From the NCBI RefSeq assembly GCF_011082725.1, contig NZ_CP049715.1:62001-126000 (forward strand): a DNA stretch of 64,000 bases, given 5' to 3'. The position numbers and the translations under genes are program-made. This document shows, piece after piece, positions 15,116-24,278 of this stretch (position 1 is the stretch's first letter; every line of letters begins with the position of its first letter). The stretch comes from Apibacter sp. B3706 (GTDB lineage Bacteria; Bacteroidota; Bacteroidia; Flavobacteriales; Weeksellaceae). The notes under the pieces are model-generated. The model saw only the letters and a list, made by a program, of their open reading frames with translations. It did not search any database and was not told the DNA's origin.

Positions 15116-15932
15116 CAAAAGTAATTTATTGTTTTTATTAGCAATATTTACAATTGGTGCAGTAGATGCCCAAGAACAAGAAAAGAACAAAAGAAAAGCC
15201 CACAGAAAAGGTGAAGTATACGCCTACTGGGGTTGGAACCGAGCCTATTATGGAAGGTCATCCGTCCATTTCACAGGTAATGATTATAATTTTACCCTAC
15301 ATGGAGTAAAAGGCGATGATAAGCCGATTGGCTGGAATTTTCACGATTTTTTAGACCCAACCAGAGTAACGATACCTCAAGTAAATTATAGAATCGGTTA
15401 TTTCTTCAAAGATAACTGGGCAGTTTCTTTAGGTATGGATCATATGAAATATGTAGTTAGACCGGGGCAATGGGTTAAATCAACAGGAACAATTAACACT
15501 CCCGGATATGAGGATGCAATCGTTGACGGAGAATACATTTATTTAACTGATGATTTTTTACATTTAGAACATACTGACGGTCTAAATTACTTGAATGCAG
15601 AAATAGAATATTATCACAATTTCATAAGCTCCGGCTTTTTTAAATTTAATAGTATAGCAGGAGGAGGTTTAGGATTGCTGATCCCAAAAACCAATGCAAC
15701 TATAATGAATAATGAAAGACATGATAAATTTCATTTAGCAGGATGGGGGGTAGATGCAAAAGTGGGAGCAGAATTGCTGTTCTGGGATCTTTTTTTCCTT
15801 AGAACAGAATTAAAAGAAGGAGTTATATCCATGCCGGATATTAGAACAACATCCAATAGTTCAGATAAAGCTTCTCAAAATATTTTGTATCTCCAATGGA
15901 ATTACACATTCGGATTCAGTTGGCATTTTTAA
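15102..15932 (+). CDS. Predicted exported outer-membrane beta-barrel-like protein inside the nuo operon
   Basis: A 276-residue protein with a clear signal peptide (hydrophobic NLLFLLAIFTIGAV, likely cut after VDA at residue 23). The mature part alternates aromatic and polar residues in beta-strand fashion (GEVYAYWGWNRAYYGRS; VNYRIGYFFKDNWAVSLGMD; ILYLQWNYTFGFSWHF) and ends in phenylalanine, as outer-membrane barrels often do. I do not know its function; it is not a complex I subunit. It overlaps the end of nuoF by 14 bases and lies 24 bases before nuoG, so it must be co-transcribed with complex I. A similar gene at this place in related Flavobacteriia is possible, but I cannot verify it. Confidence 0.75.
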   Translation: MQLFNKSNLLFLLAIFTIGAVDAQEQEKNKRKAHRKGEVYAYWGWNRAYYGRSSVHFTGNDYNFTLHGVKGDDKPIGWNFHDFLDPTRVTIPQVNYRIGYFFKDNWAVSLGMDHMKYVVRPGQWVKSTGTINTPGYEDAIVDGEYIYLTDDFLHLEHTDGLNYLNAEIEYYHNFISSGFFKFNSIAGGGLGLLIPKTNATIMNNERHDKFHLAGWGVDAKVGAELLFWDLFFLRTELKEGVISMPDIRTTSNSSDKASQNILYLQWNYTFGFSWHF

Positions 15933-15956
15933 TGCACCAAGATATATTAAAATCTA

Positions 15957-16949
15957 ATGAACGAAGAACCAAATAAAATAAAAGTAACAATAGATGGAAT
16001 TACTGTAGAAGTAAATCCAGGGATTCCAATTGTAGAAGCAGCACGACAAATAGGAGGAGCCTCTGTTCCGCCTACTATGTGCTATTATAGTAAATTGGAA
16101 GGAAGTGGGGGACGTTGCCGCACTTGTTTGGTGGAAGTGACTAAAGGATCAGAAAAAGATCCACGTCCTATGCCTAAGTTAGTACCGGCTTGTCGTACCA
16201 ATGTAATGGATGGTATGGAAGTTAAAGTTATTACTTCTGAAAGAGTAATACAAGCCGTACAAGGAGTTACAGAATTTTTATTAATTAACCATCCTTTAGA
16301 TTGTCCTATATGCGACCAGGCAGGAGAATGTAAACTTCAGGATTTGGCTTATGAGCATGGGTTGGATAAAACCCGTTCTGAATTCCCAAGAAGAACTTTT
16401 CAATCCGATGATTTAGGACCGTACATAAAATTAAACATGAACCGATGTATTCTTTGTGCAAGATGTGTATTAGTTGCCAATCAACTTACCGACCAAAGAA
16501 ATCAAGGGATACTATTCAGAGGAGATCATGCGGAAATAAGTACATACATAAGCAAAGCTATTGAAAATGATTTTTCAGGAAACATGATCGATGTTTGTCC
16601 GGTAGGAGCTTTAACAGATAGAACCGCTCGATTTAAAAGTAGAGTTTGGTTTACAGAACCTGTAAATGCAACTTGTACTTGTGAAAAATGCAGCGGCAAA
16701 GCAGTATTATGGATGAAAGGAGATACCATTATACGGGTAACAGCGCGAAAAGATGCATACAATGAAGTAGAAGAATTTATATGCAATGATTGTCGATTTG
16801 AAAGAAAAGACCTGAATTATTGGAATATAGAAGGTCCTGCCCATATCAGCGATCATTCTGTAATTTCGGTAAATCATTACGAATTACCATTACCTAAAAA
16901 TGATCCGCATTATAAAATCGAAAAATTTAAAGCTAAAACATTAGAATAA
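15957..16949 (+). CDS. nuoG: NADH-quinone oxidoreductase subunit G, short form
   Basis: NuoG carries several iron-sulfur clusters of the NADH arm. This 330-residue version has the ligands of the [2Fe-2S] cluster (C42, C54, C57, C79), of the His-ligated cluster (H112, C116, C119, C125) and of the next [4Fe-4S] cluster (C164, C167, C170, C214). It also has a CTCEKC motif (240-245) and CNDC (about 276-279) for an extra cluster. The large molybdopterin-oxidoreductase-like domain of the 900-residue proteobacterial NuoG is absent. As far as I recall the short form is usual in Flavobacteriia, so I do not regard it as truncated. Confidence 0.93.
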   Translation: MNEEPNKIKVTIDGITVEVNPGIPIVEAARQIGGASVPPTMCYYSKLEGSGGRCRTCLVEVTKGSEKDPRPMPKLVPACRTNVMDGMEVKVITSERVIQAVQGVTEFLLINHPLDCPICDQAGECKLQDLAYEHGLDKTRSEFPRRTFQSDDLGPYIKLNMNRCILCARCVLVANQLTDQRNQGILFRGDHAEISTYISKAIENDFSGNMIDVCPVGALTDRTARFKSRVWFTEPVNATCTCEKCSGKAVLWMKGDTIIRVTARKDAYNEVEEFICNDCRFERKDLNYWNIEGPAHISDHSVISVNHYELPLPKNDPHYKIEKFKAKTLE

Positions 16950-16959
16950 TATATATAAT

Positions 16960-18009
16960 ATGTGGTTTACAGTAGTATTGGTAGTTATTTTATTTGCGTT
17001 GTGTTTAGGAGCTGCAGCTTATGAAACCTTAATGGAGCGAAAAGTAGCAGCCTTTTTACAAGATAGAATAGGACCCAATAGAGCAGGAATATTTGGTTTA
17101 ATGCAACCTTTATGCGACGGAGGAAAACTTTTTTTCAAAGAAGATTTTGTTCCAAAAAATGCAGAAAAATGGTTGTTTATCATATCACCGGGAATATTAA
17201 TGCTAATAGCATTAAGCACAGGAGCAGTGATTCCTTGGGGAAAATCTTTATTTATAGCAGGAGAATCTCATTTAGTTCAAGTAGCAAACATTGATGTAGG
17301 AGTTCTGTATATAATGGGTATTGTATCCATCGGAGTATACGGAATCATGCTGGGAGGTTGGGCTTCCAATAATAAGTATTCATTGTTAGGGGCTATAAGA
17401 GCTTCTTCACAAATGATCTCTTACGAGTTGGCTATGGGATTATCCCTTCTTTCAATCATTATGATGACAGGAACATTGGATTTAAGAGCCATGGTAGAGC
17501 AACAAGCTTCCAACTTATACGGATTATCATTTTTAAATGGTATGGCTTGGAATGTATTTTATCAACCCTTAGCATTCGTATTGTTCGTTACCTGTTCGTT
17601 TGCAGAACTAAACAGAGCCCCTTTTGATTTGGCAGAGTGTGAATCCGAGCTGATCGGAGGTTATCATACAGAATACGGATCCATGAAATTCGGTACATTC
17701 CTTTTTGCTGAATATATAAACATGTTTATTAGTTCAGCTTTAATAAGCACTCTATTTTTTGGAGGTTACAGCTTTCCGTTTATGAATGAATTGGCCAAAA
17801 ACGGAACACTCGGAGAAAATGCAATAGGAATTATAAGTATAGTAGCATTTTTAATAAAAATAGTCTTTTGTATATTCTGTTTTATGTGGGTAAGATGGAC
17901 ATTACCTAGATTCAGATACGACCAATTAATGCGTTTAGGTTGGAGAGTCATGATACCTTTGTCCATTCTCAATTTATTAATAACTGCTACTATAGTAGTA
18001 TTTGGCTAA
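16960..18009 (+). CDS. nuoH: NADH-quinone oxidoreductase subunit H
   Basis: NuoH is the membrane subunit that forms the quinone-binding chamber with NuoB and NuoD and links redox chemistry to proton pumping. The 349-residue protein has about eight transmembrane helices and the conserved ERKVAAFLQDRIGPNRAG segment (26-43), the FAELNRAPFDLAECESELIGGY loop (about 219-240, with the key glutamates) and the WVRWTLPRFRYDQLM C-terminal signature. Its partners NuoB and NuoD are not encoded in this window. Confidence 0.97.
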   Translation: MWFTVVLVVILFALCLGAAAYETLMERKVAAFLQDRIGPNRAGIFGLMQPLCDGGKLFFKEDFVPKNAEKWLFIISPGILMLIALSTGAVIPWGKSLFIAGESHLVQVANIDVGVLYIMGIVSIGVYGIMLGGWASNNKYSLLGAIRASSQMISYELAMGLSLLSIIMMTGTLDLRAMVEQQASNLYGLSFLNGMAWNVFYQPLAFVLFVTCSFAELNRAPFDLAECESELIGGYHTEYGSMKFGTFLFAEYINMFISSALISTLFFGGYSFPFMNELAKNGTLGENAIGIISIVAFLIKIVFCIFCFMWVRWTLPRFRYDQLMRLGWRVMIPLSILNLLITATIVVFG

Positions 18010-18043
18010 AATAAAGAAAAAAGTAAAGAAAGAAATTAAATTT

Positions 18044-18586
18044 ATGCAGAGGCTTACCAATAAATCTAAGATAATTTCAAATAAAGAAATGACCTTAAAA
18101 GAAAAGATATATCTTCCTGCAGTATTAGGAGGTATGAAAATCACTTTTAGTCATTTTTTCAAAAAACCGGTTACCACTTCATATCCAGAAAAGAAAAGAG
18201 AGTTTAGTCCTGTATATAGAGGCAGACATGTACTCAAAAGAGACGATGAAGGAAGAGAGCGTTGTACAGCTTGTGGATTATGTGCATTAGCCTGTCCGGC
18301 TGAAGCCATTACAATGGTTGCCGCTGAAAGAAAGCGAGGAGAAGAACACTTATATAGAGAGGAAAAATATGCTGAAAACTATGAAATAAACATGTTACGA
18401 TGCATATTTTGCGGAATGTGTGAAGAAGCATGTCCTAAAGAAGCCATATTTCTTACTGACCGTTTAGTAATGCCGGAACATTTACGCAAAGAATTTATCT
18501 ACAAGAAAGATAAGCTTGTAGAAAGCATGGACAATAGAATAGACGTTTCACAAAGGCAAATAAAAAAATATACGGTAGAAAAATAA
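18044..18586 (+). CDS. nuoI: NADH-quinone oxidoreductase subunit I
   Basis: NuoI holds clusters N6a and N6b that carry electrons to NuoB. Two ferredoxin motifs are clear: CTACGLCALACP and CIFCGMCEEACP. I prefer the ATG at 18044 (MQRLTNKSKIISNKEMTL), giving 180 residues and the usual N-terminus. The reading frame extends to a TTG at 18002 overlapping nuoH by 8 bases, which would add a lysine-rich tail (AKIKKKVKKEIKF), and this cannot be excluded. It is tightly packed between nuoH and nuoJ. Confidence 0.94.
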   Translation: MQRLTNKSKIISNKEMTLKEKIYLPAVLGGMKITFSHFFKKPVTTSYPEKKREFSPVYRGRHVLKRDDEGRERCTACGLCALACPAEAITMVAAERKRGEEHLYREEKYAENYEINMLRCIFCGMCEEACPKEAIFLTDRLVMPEHLRKEFIYKKDKLVESMDNRIDVSQRQIKKYTVEK

Positions 18587-18591
18587 AGAAT

Positions 18592-19086
18592 ATGGAAGCA
18601 ATTTTGTTTTATTTAATATCTGCTAGTGCAATTGTGAGCGCATTATTTGTTGTATTCAGTAAAAACCCTATGTACAGCATCATTTCATTGATCATAACCT
18701 TTTTTTCCATATCAGGTTTATATATAATGTTAAATGCTCAATTTTTAAGTGTAGTTCAAATTATAGTTTACTCCGGAGCCATTATGGTTTTATTCCTATA
18801 TGTGCTCATGATGTTGAATTTGAAAGAAAAAGACGAGCCATTAAAAGGAAGTGCTTTTCGAATTTTGGCAACCATATGCGGAGGATTAGTATTCATTGGA
18901 TTTATTGGAGCATTAAGAGGATATCAACAAATAGATTTTCCTACGAATCCCGACAGTCAAATTGGATTAACTAAAAATTTAGGACACTTATTATTTAGTC
19001 AATACGTATTACCCTTCGAATTAGCTGGGATTCTATTTTTAGGTGCATTAGTTGGTGCAGTTATGATAGGAAAAAGAGATTTATAA
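18592..19086 (+). CDS. nuoJ: NADH-quinone oxidoreductase subunit J
   Basis: A 164-residue membrane subunit with five hydrophobic helices. The segments VVFSKNPMYSIISLIITF (about 20-37) and QIIVYSGAIMVLFLYVLMML (about 56-75) are the NuoJ signatures; the latter contains the pi-bulge helix that gates coupling between the redox and pump modules. It is 5 bases after nuoI and 32 bases before nuoK. Confidence 0.96.
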   Translation: MEAILFYLISASAIVSALFVVFSKNPMYSIISLIITFFSISGLYIMLNAQFLSVVQIIVYSGAIMVLFLYVLMMLNLKEKDEPLKGSAFRILATICGGLVFIGFIGALRGYQQIDFPTNPDSQIGLTKNLGHLLFSQYVLPFELAGILFLGALVGAVMIGKRDL

Positions 19087-19118
19087 AAAAATATTTATTT
19101 TCTTGAAACAAAAAAGAA

Positions 19119-19442
19119 ATGGTTAACAGTTTATTACAAAGTATACCGGTAGATTATTTTATATACTTATCCGCATTACTATTTTGTATAGGAGTAACAG
19201 GAGTATTAGTAAGAAGAAATGCAATCATAATTTTAGGATGTGTGGAGCTGATGTTGAATTCAGTGAATCTATTGTTGGCAGCATTTTCTGCCTACAAAGG
19301 AGATGCAGACGGTCAAATATTAGTATTTTTTATTATGGTTGTGGCAGCAGCCGAAGTTGCAGTAGGATTAGCCATCATAACCATGATGTATAGAAATACA
19401 CGATCTGTAGATGTTAGCTTATTTAATAGATTAAAAGGATAA
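19119..19442 (+). CDS. nuoK: NADH-quinone oxidoreductase subunit K
   Basis: A 107-residue three-helix antiporter-like subunit. The conserved glutamate pair lies in [17 protein letters not shown] (E38 in helix 2) and [12 protein letters not shown] (about E76 in helix 3). It ends 3 bases before the nuoL start codon. Confidence 0.97.
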   Translation: MVNSLLQSIPVDYFIYLSALLFCIGVTGVLVRRNAIIILGCVELMLNSVNLLLAAFSAYKGDADGQILVFFIMVVAAAEVAVGLAIITMMYRNTRSVDVSLFNRLKG

Positions 19443-19445
19443 GAA

Positions 19446-21338
19446 ATGGAGAATATAATATATTTAATACCAATTTTACCACTTATAGGATTTATTATTT
19501 GTGGAATTTTTGGAAGTAAAATGCCTAAAACGGCAGTAGGAACAATTGCTAATCTTGCTGTTTGGATACCTTTTTTTCTATCCGTATATTTATTTTGCAC
19601 GTTTACAGAACCCGTTAAAGCATCCCTGTTTAATTGGTTTGCAGTTGACGCTTTAAAAGTTAACTTTTCCTTTCAAATAGATCAATTATCCTTAGTGATG
19701 ATGATGATTGTTACAGGAATCGGATCTTTAATTCATCTGTATTCCATTGGATATATGCATGAAGATAAAGGCTTTTATAAATTCTTTTCTTATTTAAATC
19801 TCTTTATATTTTCCATGCTCTTGTTAGTAATGGGAAGTAATTTCTTAATACTATTTATAGGATGGGAAGGAGTAGGATTTTGTTCCTATTTACTTATTGG
19901 CTTCTGGTATACCAATAAAGAATATGGATATGCTGCCAGAAAAGCATTTGTAATGAATAGAATAGGAGACTTAGGGCTCTTAATAGGAATATTCATGTTA
20001 TTTTATTACTTTGGAAGTGTAGAATACTCCGACATAGCAGCTAAAGCCCATTTATTTAAATTAAATGACCCTATATTAATTACAGCTACTGTATTTCTAT
20101 TCATAGGAGCTATGGGTAAATCTGCTCAAATACCACTTTATACATGGTTACCTGATGCGATGGCAGGGCCTACACCGGTTTCTGCATTAATTCACGCCGC
20201 TACCATGGTAACAGCAGGTATTTATATGATTATCAGATCCAATGCCATTTATAGTTTAGTGCCGATTACTCTGGACTTTATCATGTATATTGGTTTAGCT
20301 ACTTCTATACTCGCAGCATTCATCGGATTAAGACAGAACGATATAAAGAAAGTGTTGGCTTATTCAACAGTTTCACAACTGGGACTAATGTTTACCGCTT
20401 TAGGAGCAGAAGCTTACACTACTGCTTTATTCCATGTAATCACTCACGCATTCTTTAAAGCTTTATTATTTTTAGGTGCGGGTAGTGTTATTCATGCGAT
20501 GAGTGGAGAACAAGATATGAGATACATGGGAGGATTAAGAAAAAAAATCCCGGTAACTTATTGGACATTCCTAATTGGAACATTAGCTATTTGCGGAATA
20601 CCACCTTTAGCAGGGATGTTTTCTAAAGACGAAATTTTAGTAGCACTTTGGACTAAAAACAAAATTATTTGGGGACTTACCTTGTTCTCAGCTGCTTTAA
20701 CCTGTATATATATGTTTCGCTTACTATTCCTTACATTCTTTGGAGATTTCAAAGGTACTGAGGAGCAAAAGAAACATTTGCATGAAAGTCCGGCTATAAT
20801 GACCATACCTTTATTGGTTTTAGCTTTATTAACCGTTGTAGGCGGAGGAATAAACTTACCTCATTATTTAGGAGAAGGAATTTCTCAAAAATTGTCGCAT
20901 TGGTTGCATCCTATTTATGTAGGTTTACCTATACATCAAGAACCTTCTTTAGGTACTGAAATGATGTTACTAGGAATAACTTTAGCTGTAATAGCTGTTG
21001 TAGCCCTTGTTACCTACAACAAATATGTTACCCGAAAAGTACAGGCAACTATTGTAGAAAATATGACCGGATGGGAAAAATTTTCAGCACATGCTGCTTA
21101 TATCAATGAATTTTATAATGAAGTTATTGTTAATCCGGTTTTAAACTTAGGAAAATTTCTGAAAAATATAGTTGATAAATATATAGTAAACGGAATAGTA
21201 GAAGGAACAGCAAAAACAGTTAAGGGATGCGGAAGTGTCCTTAGACTAATACAAAACGGAAATGTAGAATTTTATGTATTTGCAATGTCCTTGGGAATAT
21301 TCATATTATTATTAGTTGCAGAATTTTTAAGTCATTAA
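19446..21338 (+). CDS. nuoL: NADH-quinone oxidoreductase subunit L
   Basis: NuoL is the distal Mrp-type proton-pumping subunit with the long lateral helix. The 630-residue protein shows the usual sequences LFIGWEGVGFCSYLLIGFW (about 137-155), the lysine helix KSAQIPLYTWLPDAMAGPTPVSALIHAATMV and RQNDIKKVLAYSTVSQLG, and a C-terminal extension. The N-terminus is hydrophobic with a plain ATG start. It follows nuoK by 3 bases and precedes nuoM by 27. Confidence 0.97.
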   Translation: MENIIYLIPILPLIGFIICGIFGSKMPKTAVGTIANLAVWIPFFLSVYLFCTFTEPVKASLFNWFAVDALKVNFSFQIDQLSLVMMMIVTGIGSLIHLYSIGYMHEDKGFYKFFSYLNLFIFSMLLLVMGSNFLILFIGWEGVGFCSYLLIGFWYTNKEYGYAARKAFVMNRIGDLGLLIGIFMLFYYFGSVEYSDIAAKAHLFKLNDPILITATVFLFIGAMGKSAQIPLYTWLPDAMAGPTPVSALIHAATMVTAGIYMIIRSNAIYSLVPITLDFIMYIGLATSILAAFIGLRQNDIKKVLAYSTVSQLGLMFTALGAEAYTTALFHVITHAFFKALLFLGAGSVIHAMSGEQDMRYMGGLRKKIPVTYWTFLIGTLAICGIPPLAGMFSKDEILVALWTKNKIIWGLTLFSAALTCIYMFRLLFLTFFGDFKGTEEQKKHLHESPAIMTIPLLVLALLTVVGGGINLPHYLGEGISQKLSHWLHPIYVGLPIHQEPSLGTEMMLLGITLAVIAVVALVTYNKYVTRKVQATIVENMTGWEKFSAHAAYINEFYNEVIVNPVLNLGKFLKNIVDKYIVNGIVEGTAKTVKGCGSVLRLIQNGNVEFYVFAMSLGIFILLLVAEFLSH

Positions 21339-21365
21339 TTAAAATACAAAAAGTAAAAAGATATA

Positions 21366-22838
21366 ATGTTAACTTTAGCAGTACTACTTTTACCAATCAT
21401 AGGATCAGGCTTATTATTTGCCTTAAAAGGGAATATTTCAAAATATATAGCATTTATAATTGCAATATCCGAATTGGTATTAACCGCTATTATATGGTGT
21501 AATTTCAAAGCAGATTCAGGAATTCAGTTTGAATTTGGAAAAGAGTTGTATTTTTCACCGATTAAATCTACGTTACATTTCGGAGTTGACGGATTAACTG
21601 TCCTAATGCTTCTATTAACCAATGTATTAACGCCAATTATACTTTATTCATCATGGAACGATGAACGCCCTTCCGGCTTTTATGCATTAATTTTATTAAT
21701 GCAATTTGGATTAGTGGGTATTTTCTCTTCCTTAGATGGTTTAATGTTTTATGTATTTTGGGAAGTAACTTTAATTCCTATTTGGTTTATATGCGGAATT
21801 TTTGGAACAGGTGAAAACAGATTGAAAATAAACTATAAATTTTTTATTTATACTTTTTTTGGATCTTTATTTATGCTTGTTGCACTAATATATGTTTACT
21901 TGCAAGCGGGATCATTTGACTTAAATGCCTTATATGCAGTTAAAATTCCTGCACAAGCTCAAACATTCATTTTTTGGATGTTTTTCTTAGCATTTGCAAT
22001 CAAATTACCCATATTTCCTTTCCACACTTGGCAAGCAGATACCTATACAATGGCTCCTACCCAAGGCTCCATGCTATTATCCGGTATCATGCTTAAAATG
22101 GGAGTATTTGGAATCATAAGATATTTATTACCTCTTTCACCTGAACCGGTAGGAGGAACTTCCGGTTCCATAGCCTTAATTTTATCAATTATTGGAATTG
22201 TATATGCATCTTTAATCGCTATCGTTCAAAAAGATATTAAGCGACTAATTGCTTTCTCTTCAATGGCACACGTGGGACTTATTGCTGCAGGTATATTTGC
22301 AAGTGCAATCGTATCCATGCATTGTGGTATTGATAGTACCGGTATTGAAGGAGCCTCAATTCAAATGTTGGCACACGGAGTTAATGTGGTCGGTTTATTT
22401 TATGTAGCGGATGTATTAATTAAAAAATTCGGCACCAGAGATTTAAGTAAAATGGGAGGATTAGCATCTAAAGCTCCATTTTTAGCTGTTTTATTTATGA
22501 TAATCTCTGTTGGAACTATGGCTGTTCCGTTAACCAATGCATTTATAGGTGAATTCCTTTTATTGAAAAGTATTTTTACATTAAGCATTTGGGGAGCAAT
22601 TATAGCCGGATTAACCTTAATCTTATGTGCCGTTTATATTACCAAAATGTACGGAATGTCAATGTTTGGTAAAGGAAATCAAGAATTTTTAGAAGGTCAG
22701 AAAGATATTAATTTACAAACTAAATTAGGATTGATCGTAATAGCGGCTTTAATTATAGTTTGTGGAATTTATCCTCAACCCCTATTATCATTATCTTCAG
22801 AAACGGCTCAACACATAGTATCTCTTTTAGTTAAATAA
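21366..22838 (+). CDS. nuoM: NADH-quinone oxidoreductase subunit M
   Basis: NuoM is the second large antiporter-like pump subunit. The 490-residue protein has HFGVDGLTVLMLLLTNVLTP, the conserved glutamate in FYVFWEVTLIPIWFICG (about 127-143), KLPIFPFHTWQADTYTMAPT and KDIKRLIAFSSMAHVGL. It is the last gene of this operon. nuoN, which normally follows, is not found: the next 400 bases hold no long reading frame and the next gene is ruvB. Confidence 0.97.
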   Translation: MLTLAVLLLPIIGSGLLFALKGNISKYIAFIIAISELVLTAIIWCNFKADSGIQFEFGKELYFSPIKSTLHFGVDGLTVLMLLLTNVLTPIILYSSWNDERPSGFYALILLMQFGLVGIFSSLDGLMFYVFWEVTLIPIWFICGIFGTGENRLKINYKFFIYTFFGSLFMLVALIYVYLQAGSFDLNALYAVKIPAQAQTFIFWMFFLAFAIKLPIFPFHTWQADTYTMAPTQGSMLLSGIMLKMGVFGIIRYLLPLSPEPVGGTSGSIALILSIIGIVYASLIAIVQKDIKRLIAFSSMAHVGLIAAGIFASAIVSMHCGIDSTGIEGASIQMLAHGVNVVGLFYVADVLIKKFGTRDLSKMGGLASKAPFLAVLFMIISVGTMAVPLTNAFIGEFLLLKSIFTLSIWGAIIAGLTLILCAVYITKMYGMSMFGKGNQEFLEGQKDINLQTKLGLIVIAALIIVCGIYPQPLLSLSSETAQHIVSLLVK

Positions 22839-22840
22839 GT

Positions 22841-22868
22841 TACTTGATCAATAAGTAGCAATTTTTCT
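22841..22868 (+). terminator. Candidate terminator of the nuo operon
   Basis: Inverted arms TACTT and AAGTA (22841-22845 and 22853-22857) flank a TTGATCAA palindrome just after the nuoM stop and are followed by a short T-run. The stem is weak. Confidence 0.3.
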
Positions 22869-22963
22869 AATAGTTGTAATTTTCGGGTTAGTTTAAAAAA
22901 TTTAACATTTTGAAATTTGGCAGATATTGATGATATAAATTCATTTCTATTGATAATTTTACT

Positions 22964-23086
22964 ATGAAAATGAGTGATAAATGTGAAAAATTTGGAAAAA
23001 GACTATTCCAAGAAATAAATCATTTATTATTCATATCAATTGTTGTTGAAATTTATCTTCCTTTTATTATTTACAAAATTATTTAG
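22964..23086 (+). CDS. Possible 40-residue membrane peptide
   Basis: ATG to TAG encodes MKMSDKCEKFGKRLFQEI followed by a hydrophobic stretch (LLFISIVVEIYLPFIIYKII). A charged head plus one transmembrane-like helix is plausible for a small membrane protein, but random AT-rich DNA also gives such frames. There is no homology that I recognise. Confidence 0.2.
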   Translation: MKMSDKCEKFGKRLFQEINHLLFISIVVEIYLPFIIYKII

Positions 23087-23251
23087 CTAATTAAAGCATA
23101 AAATGTTTTTTTATTTCCAATTTCTAATCTAAAATTAGAGATTAAGAAACTATCATCTTTAAGAAAAGGAAGAAAATAATTCAAAAATTGTAAATAATAA
23201 TTTTAAAGTTGTTTACTTTTTATATTTCTCCAGAAGTTTTAAATTTACAAA

Positions 23252-24277
23252 ATGTCAGATTTATTAGATCCGGATAAGAATAAATATTCAAAAGAAGATA
23301 TCGCTCAAGAAGAGCAGGTGCGTCCTAAAAGTTTTTACGAATTTGTAGGTCAATCTCATATTATGGATAATCTGGAGATTTTTGTAAAGGCTGCCAAATT
23401 AAGACGCGAATCTTTGGATCATGTATTACTACACGGTCCTCCGGGGCTAGGTAAAACTACTTTAGCTAATATCATTGCAAATGAATTAAATGTTGGAATA
23501 AAAATCACTTCAGGGCCTGTATTAGATAAGCCCGGTGATCTGGCAGGTTTATTGACCGGATTGGAAGAAAATGATGTACTGTTCATTGATGAAATCCATA
23601 GGCTTTCTCCCATAGTTGAAGAATACTTGTATTCAGCCATGGAAGATTATAAAATAGACATAATGATTGAAAGCGGGCCCAATGCTCGATCAGTTCAAAT
23701 CAATTTAAATCCTTTTACCTTAATTGGAGCAACGACCCGCTCGGGATTGTTAACAGCTCCGCTTAGGGCGCGTTTTGGAATTAACTTTAGATTTGAATAC
23801 TATCACACAGAATTATTAAGCAGTATTGTGGAAAGAAGTTCGCGCATAATGAATATGCCGATAGATACGAAGGCTGCTATAGAAATAGCTTCCCGTAGCA
23901 GAGGAACTCCGCGTATTGCCAATGCGTTGCTACGAAGAATCAGAGATTTTGCGCAAATTAAAGGTAATGGAAAGATAGATCTTACCATTTCTGAAATTGG
24001 TTTAGAAGCGTTAAAAGTAGACAAACACGGTCTAGATGAAATGGATAACAAGATTTTAAGTACCATTATTGATAAATTTAAAGGAGGACCGGTAGGATTA
24101 ACAACTATAGCAACAGCAGTAGGAGAAAATCCGGGAACTTTAGAAGAAGTATATGAACCTTTTTTAATTCAAGAAGGCTATCTTATGCGTACACCCAGAG
24201 GTAGAGAAGCAACTGAAAAAGCCTATAAACATTTAGGCAAAATAAAAATGCCGGGTAATCAATCTGAACTATTTTAA
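23252..24277 (+). CDS. ruvB: Holliday junction branch migration helicase RuvB
   Basis: RuvB is the hexameric AAA+ motor that drives branch migration with RuvA. The 341-residue protein has Walker A GPPGLGKT (62-69), Walker [10 protein letters not shown] (about 111-119), sensor 1 [18 protein letters not shown] (about 162-179) with the arginine finger region, and a C-terminal winged-helix domain ([26 protein letters not shown]). ruvA is not adjacent. The next gene starts one base after the stop codon. Confidence 0.98.
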   Translation: MSDLLDPDKNKYSKEDIAQEEQVRPKSFYEFVGQSHIMDNLEIFVKAAKLRRESLDHVLLHGPPGLGKTTLANIIANELNVGIKITSGPVLDKPGDLAGLLTGLEENDVLFIDEIHRLSPIVEEYLYSAMEDYKIDIMIESGPNARSVQINLNPFTLIGATTRSGLLTAPLRARFGINFRFEYYHTELLSSIVERSSRIMNMPIDTKAAIEIASRSRGTPRIANALLRRIRDFAQIKGNGKIDLTISEIGLEALKVDKHGLDEMDNKILSTIIDKFKGGPVGLTTIATAVGENPGTLEEVYEPFLIQEGYLMRTPRGREATEKAYKHLGKIKMPGNQSELF

Positions 24278-24278
24278 T

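Larger units (their letters stand above)
22839..23251. other. Intergenic region where nuoN would be expected
   Basis: The region is AT-rich and holds no long ORF and no recognisable nuoN remnant. The two things seen are a weak hairpin at 22841-22868 and one short ORF at 22964-23086. No exact TAnnTTTG box was found directly upstream of ruvB; TATATTTC near 23220-23227 is a one-mismatch candidate. Confidence 0.5.

Noticed and set aside
15957-16949. Truncated nuoG pseudogene
   Set aside because: All iron-sulfur ligands of the short form are present and the gene is packed normally; the short form is, as I recall, usual in Flavobacteriia.
22839-23251. Decayed nuoN after nuoM
   Set aside because: No frame shows NuoN motifs, and the gap is too short and too AT-rich to identify a remnant.
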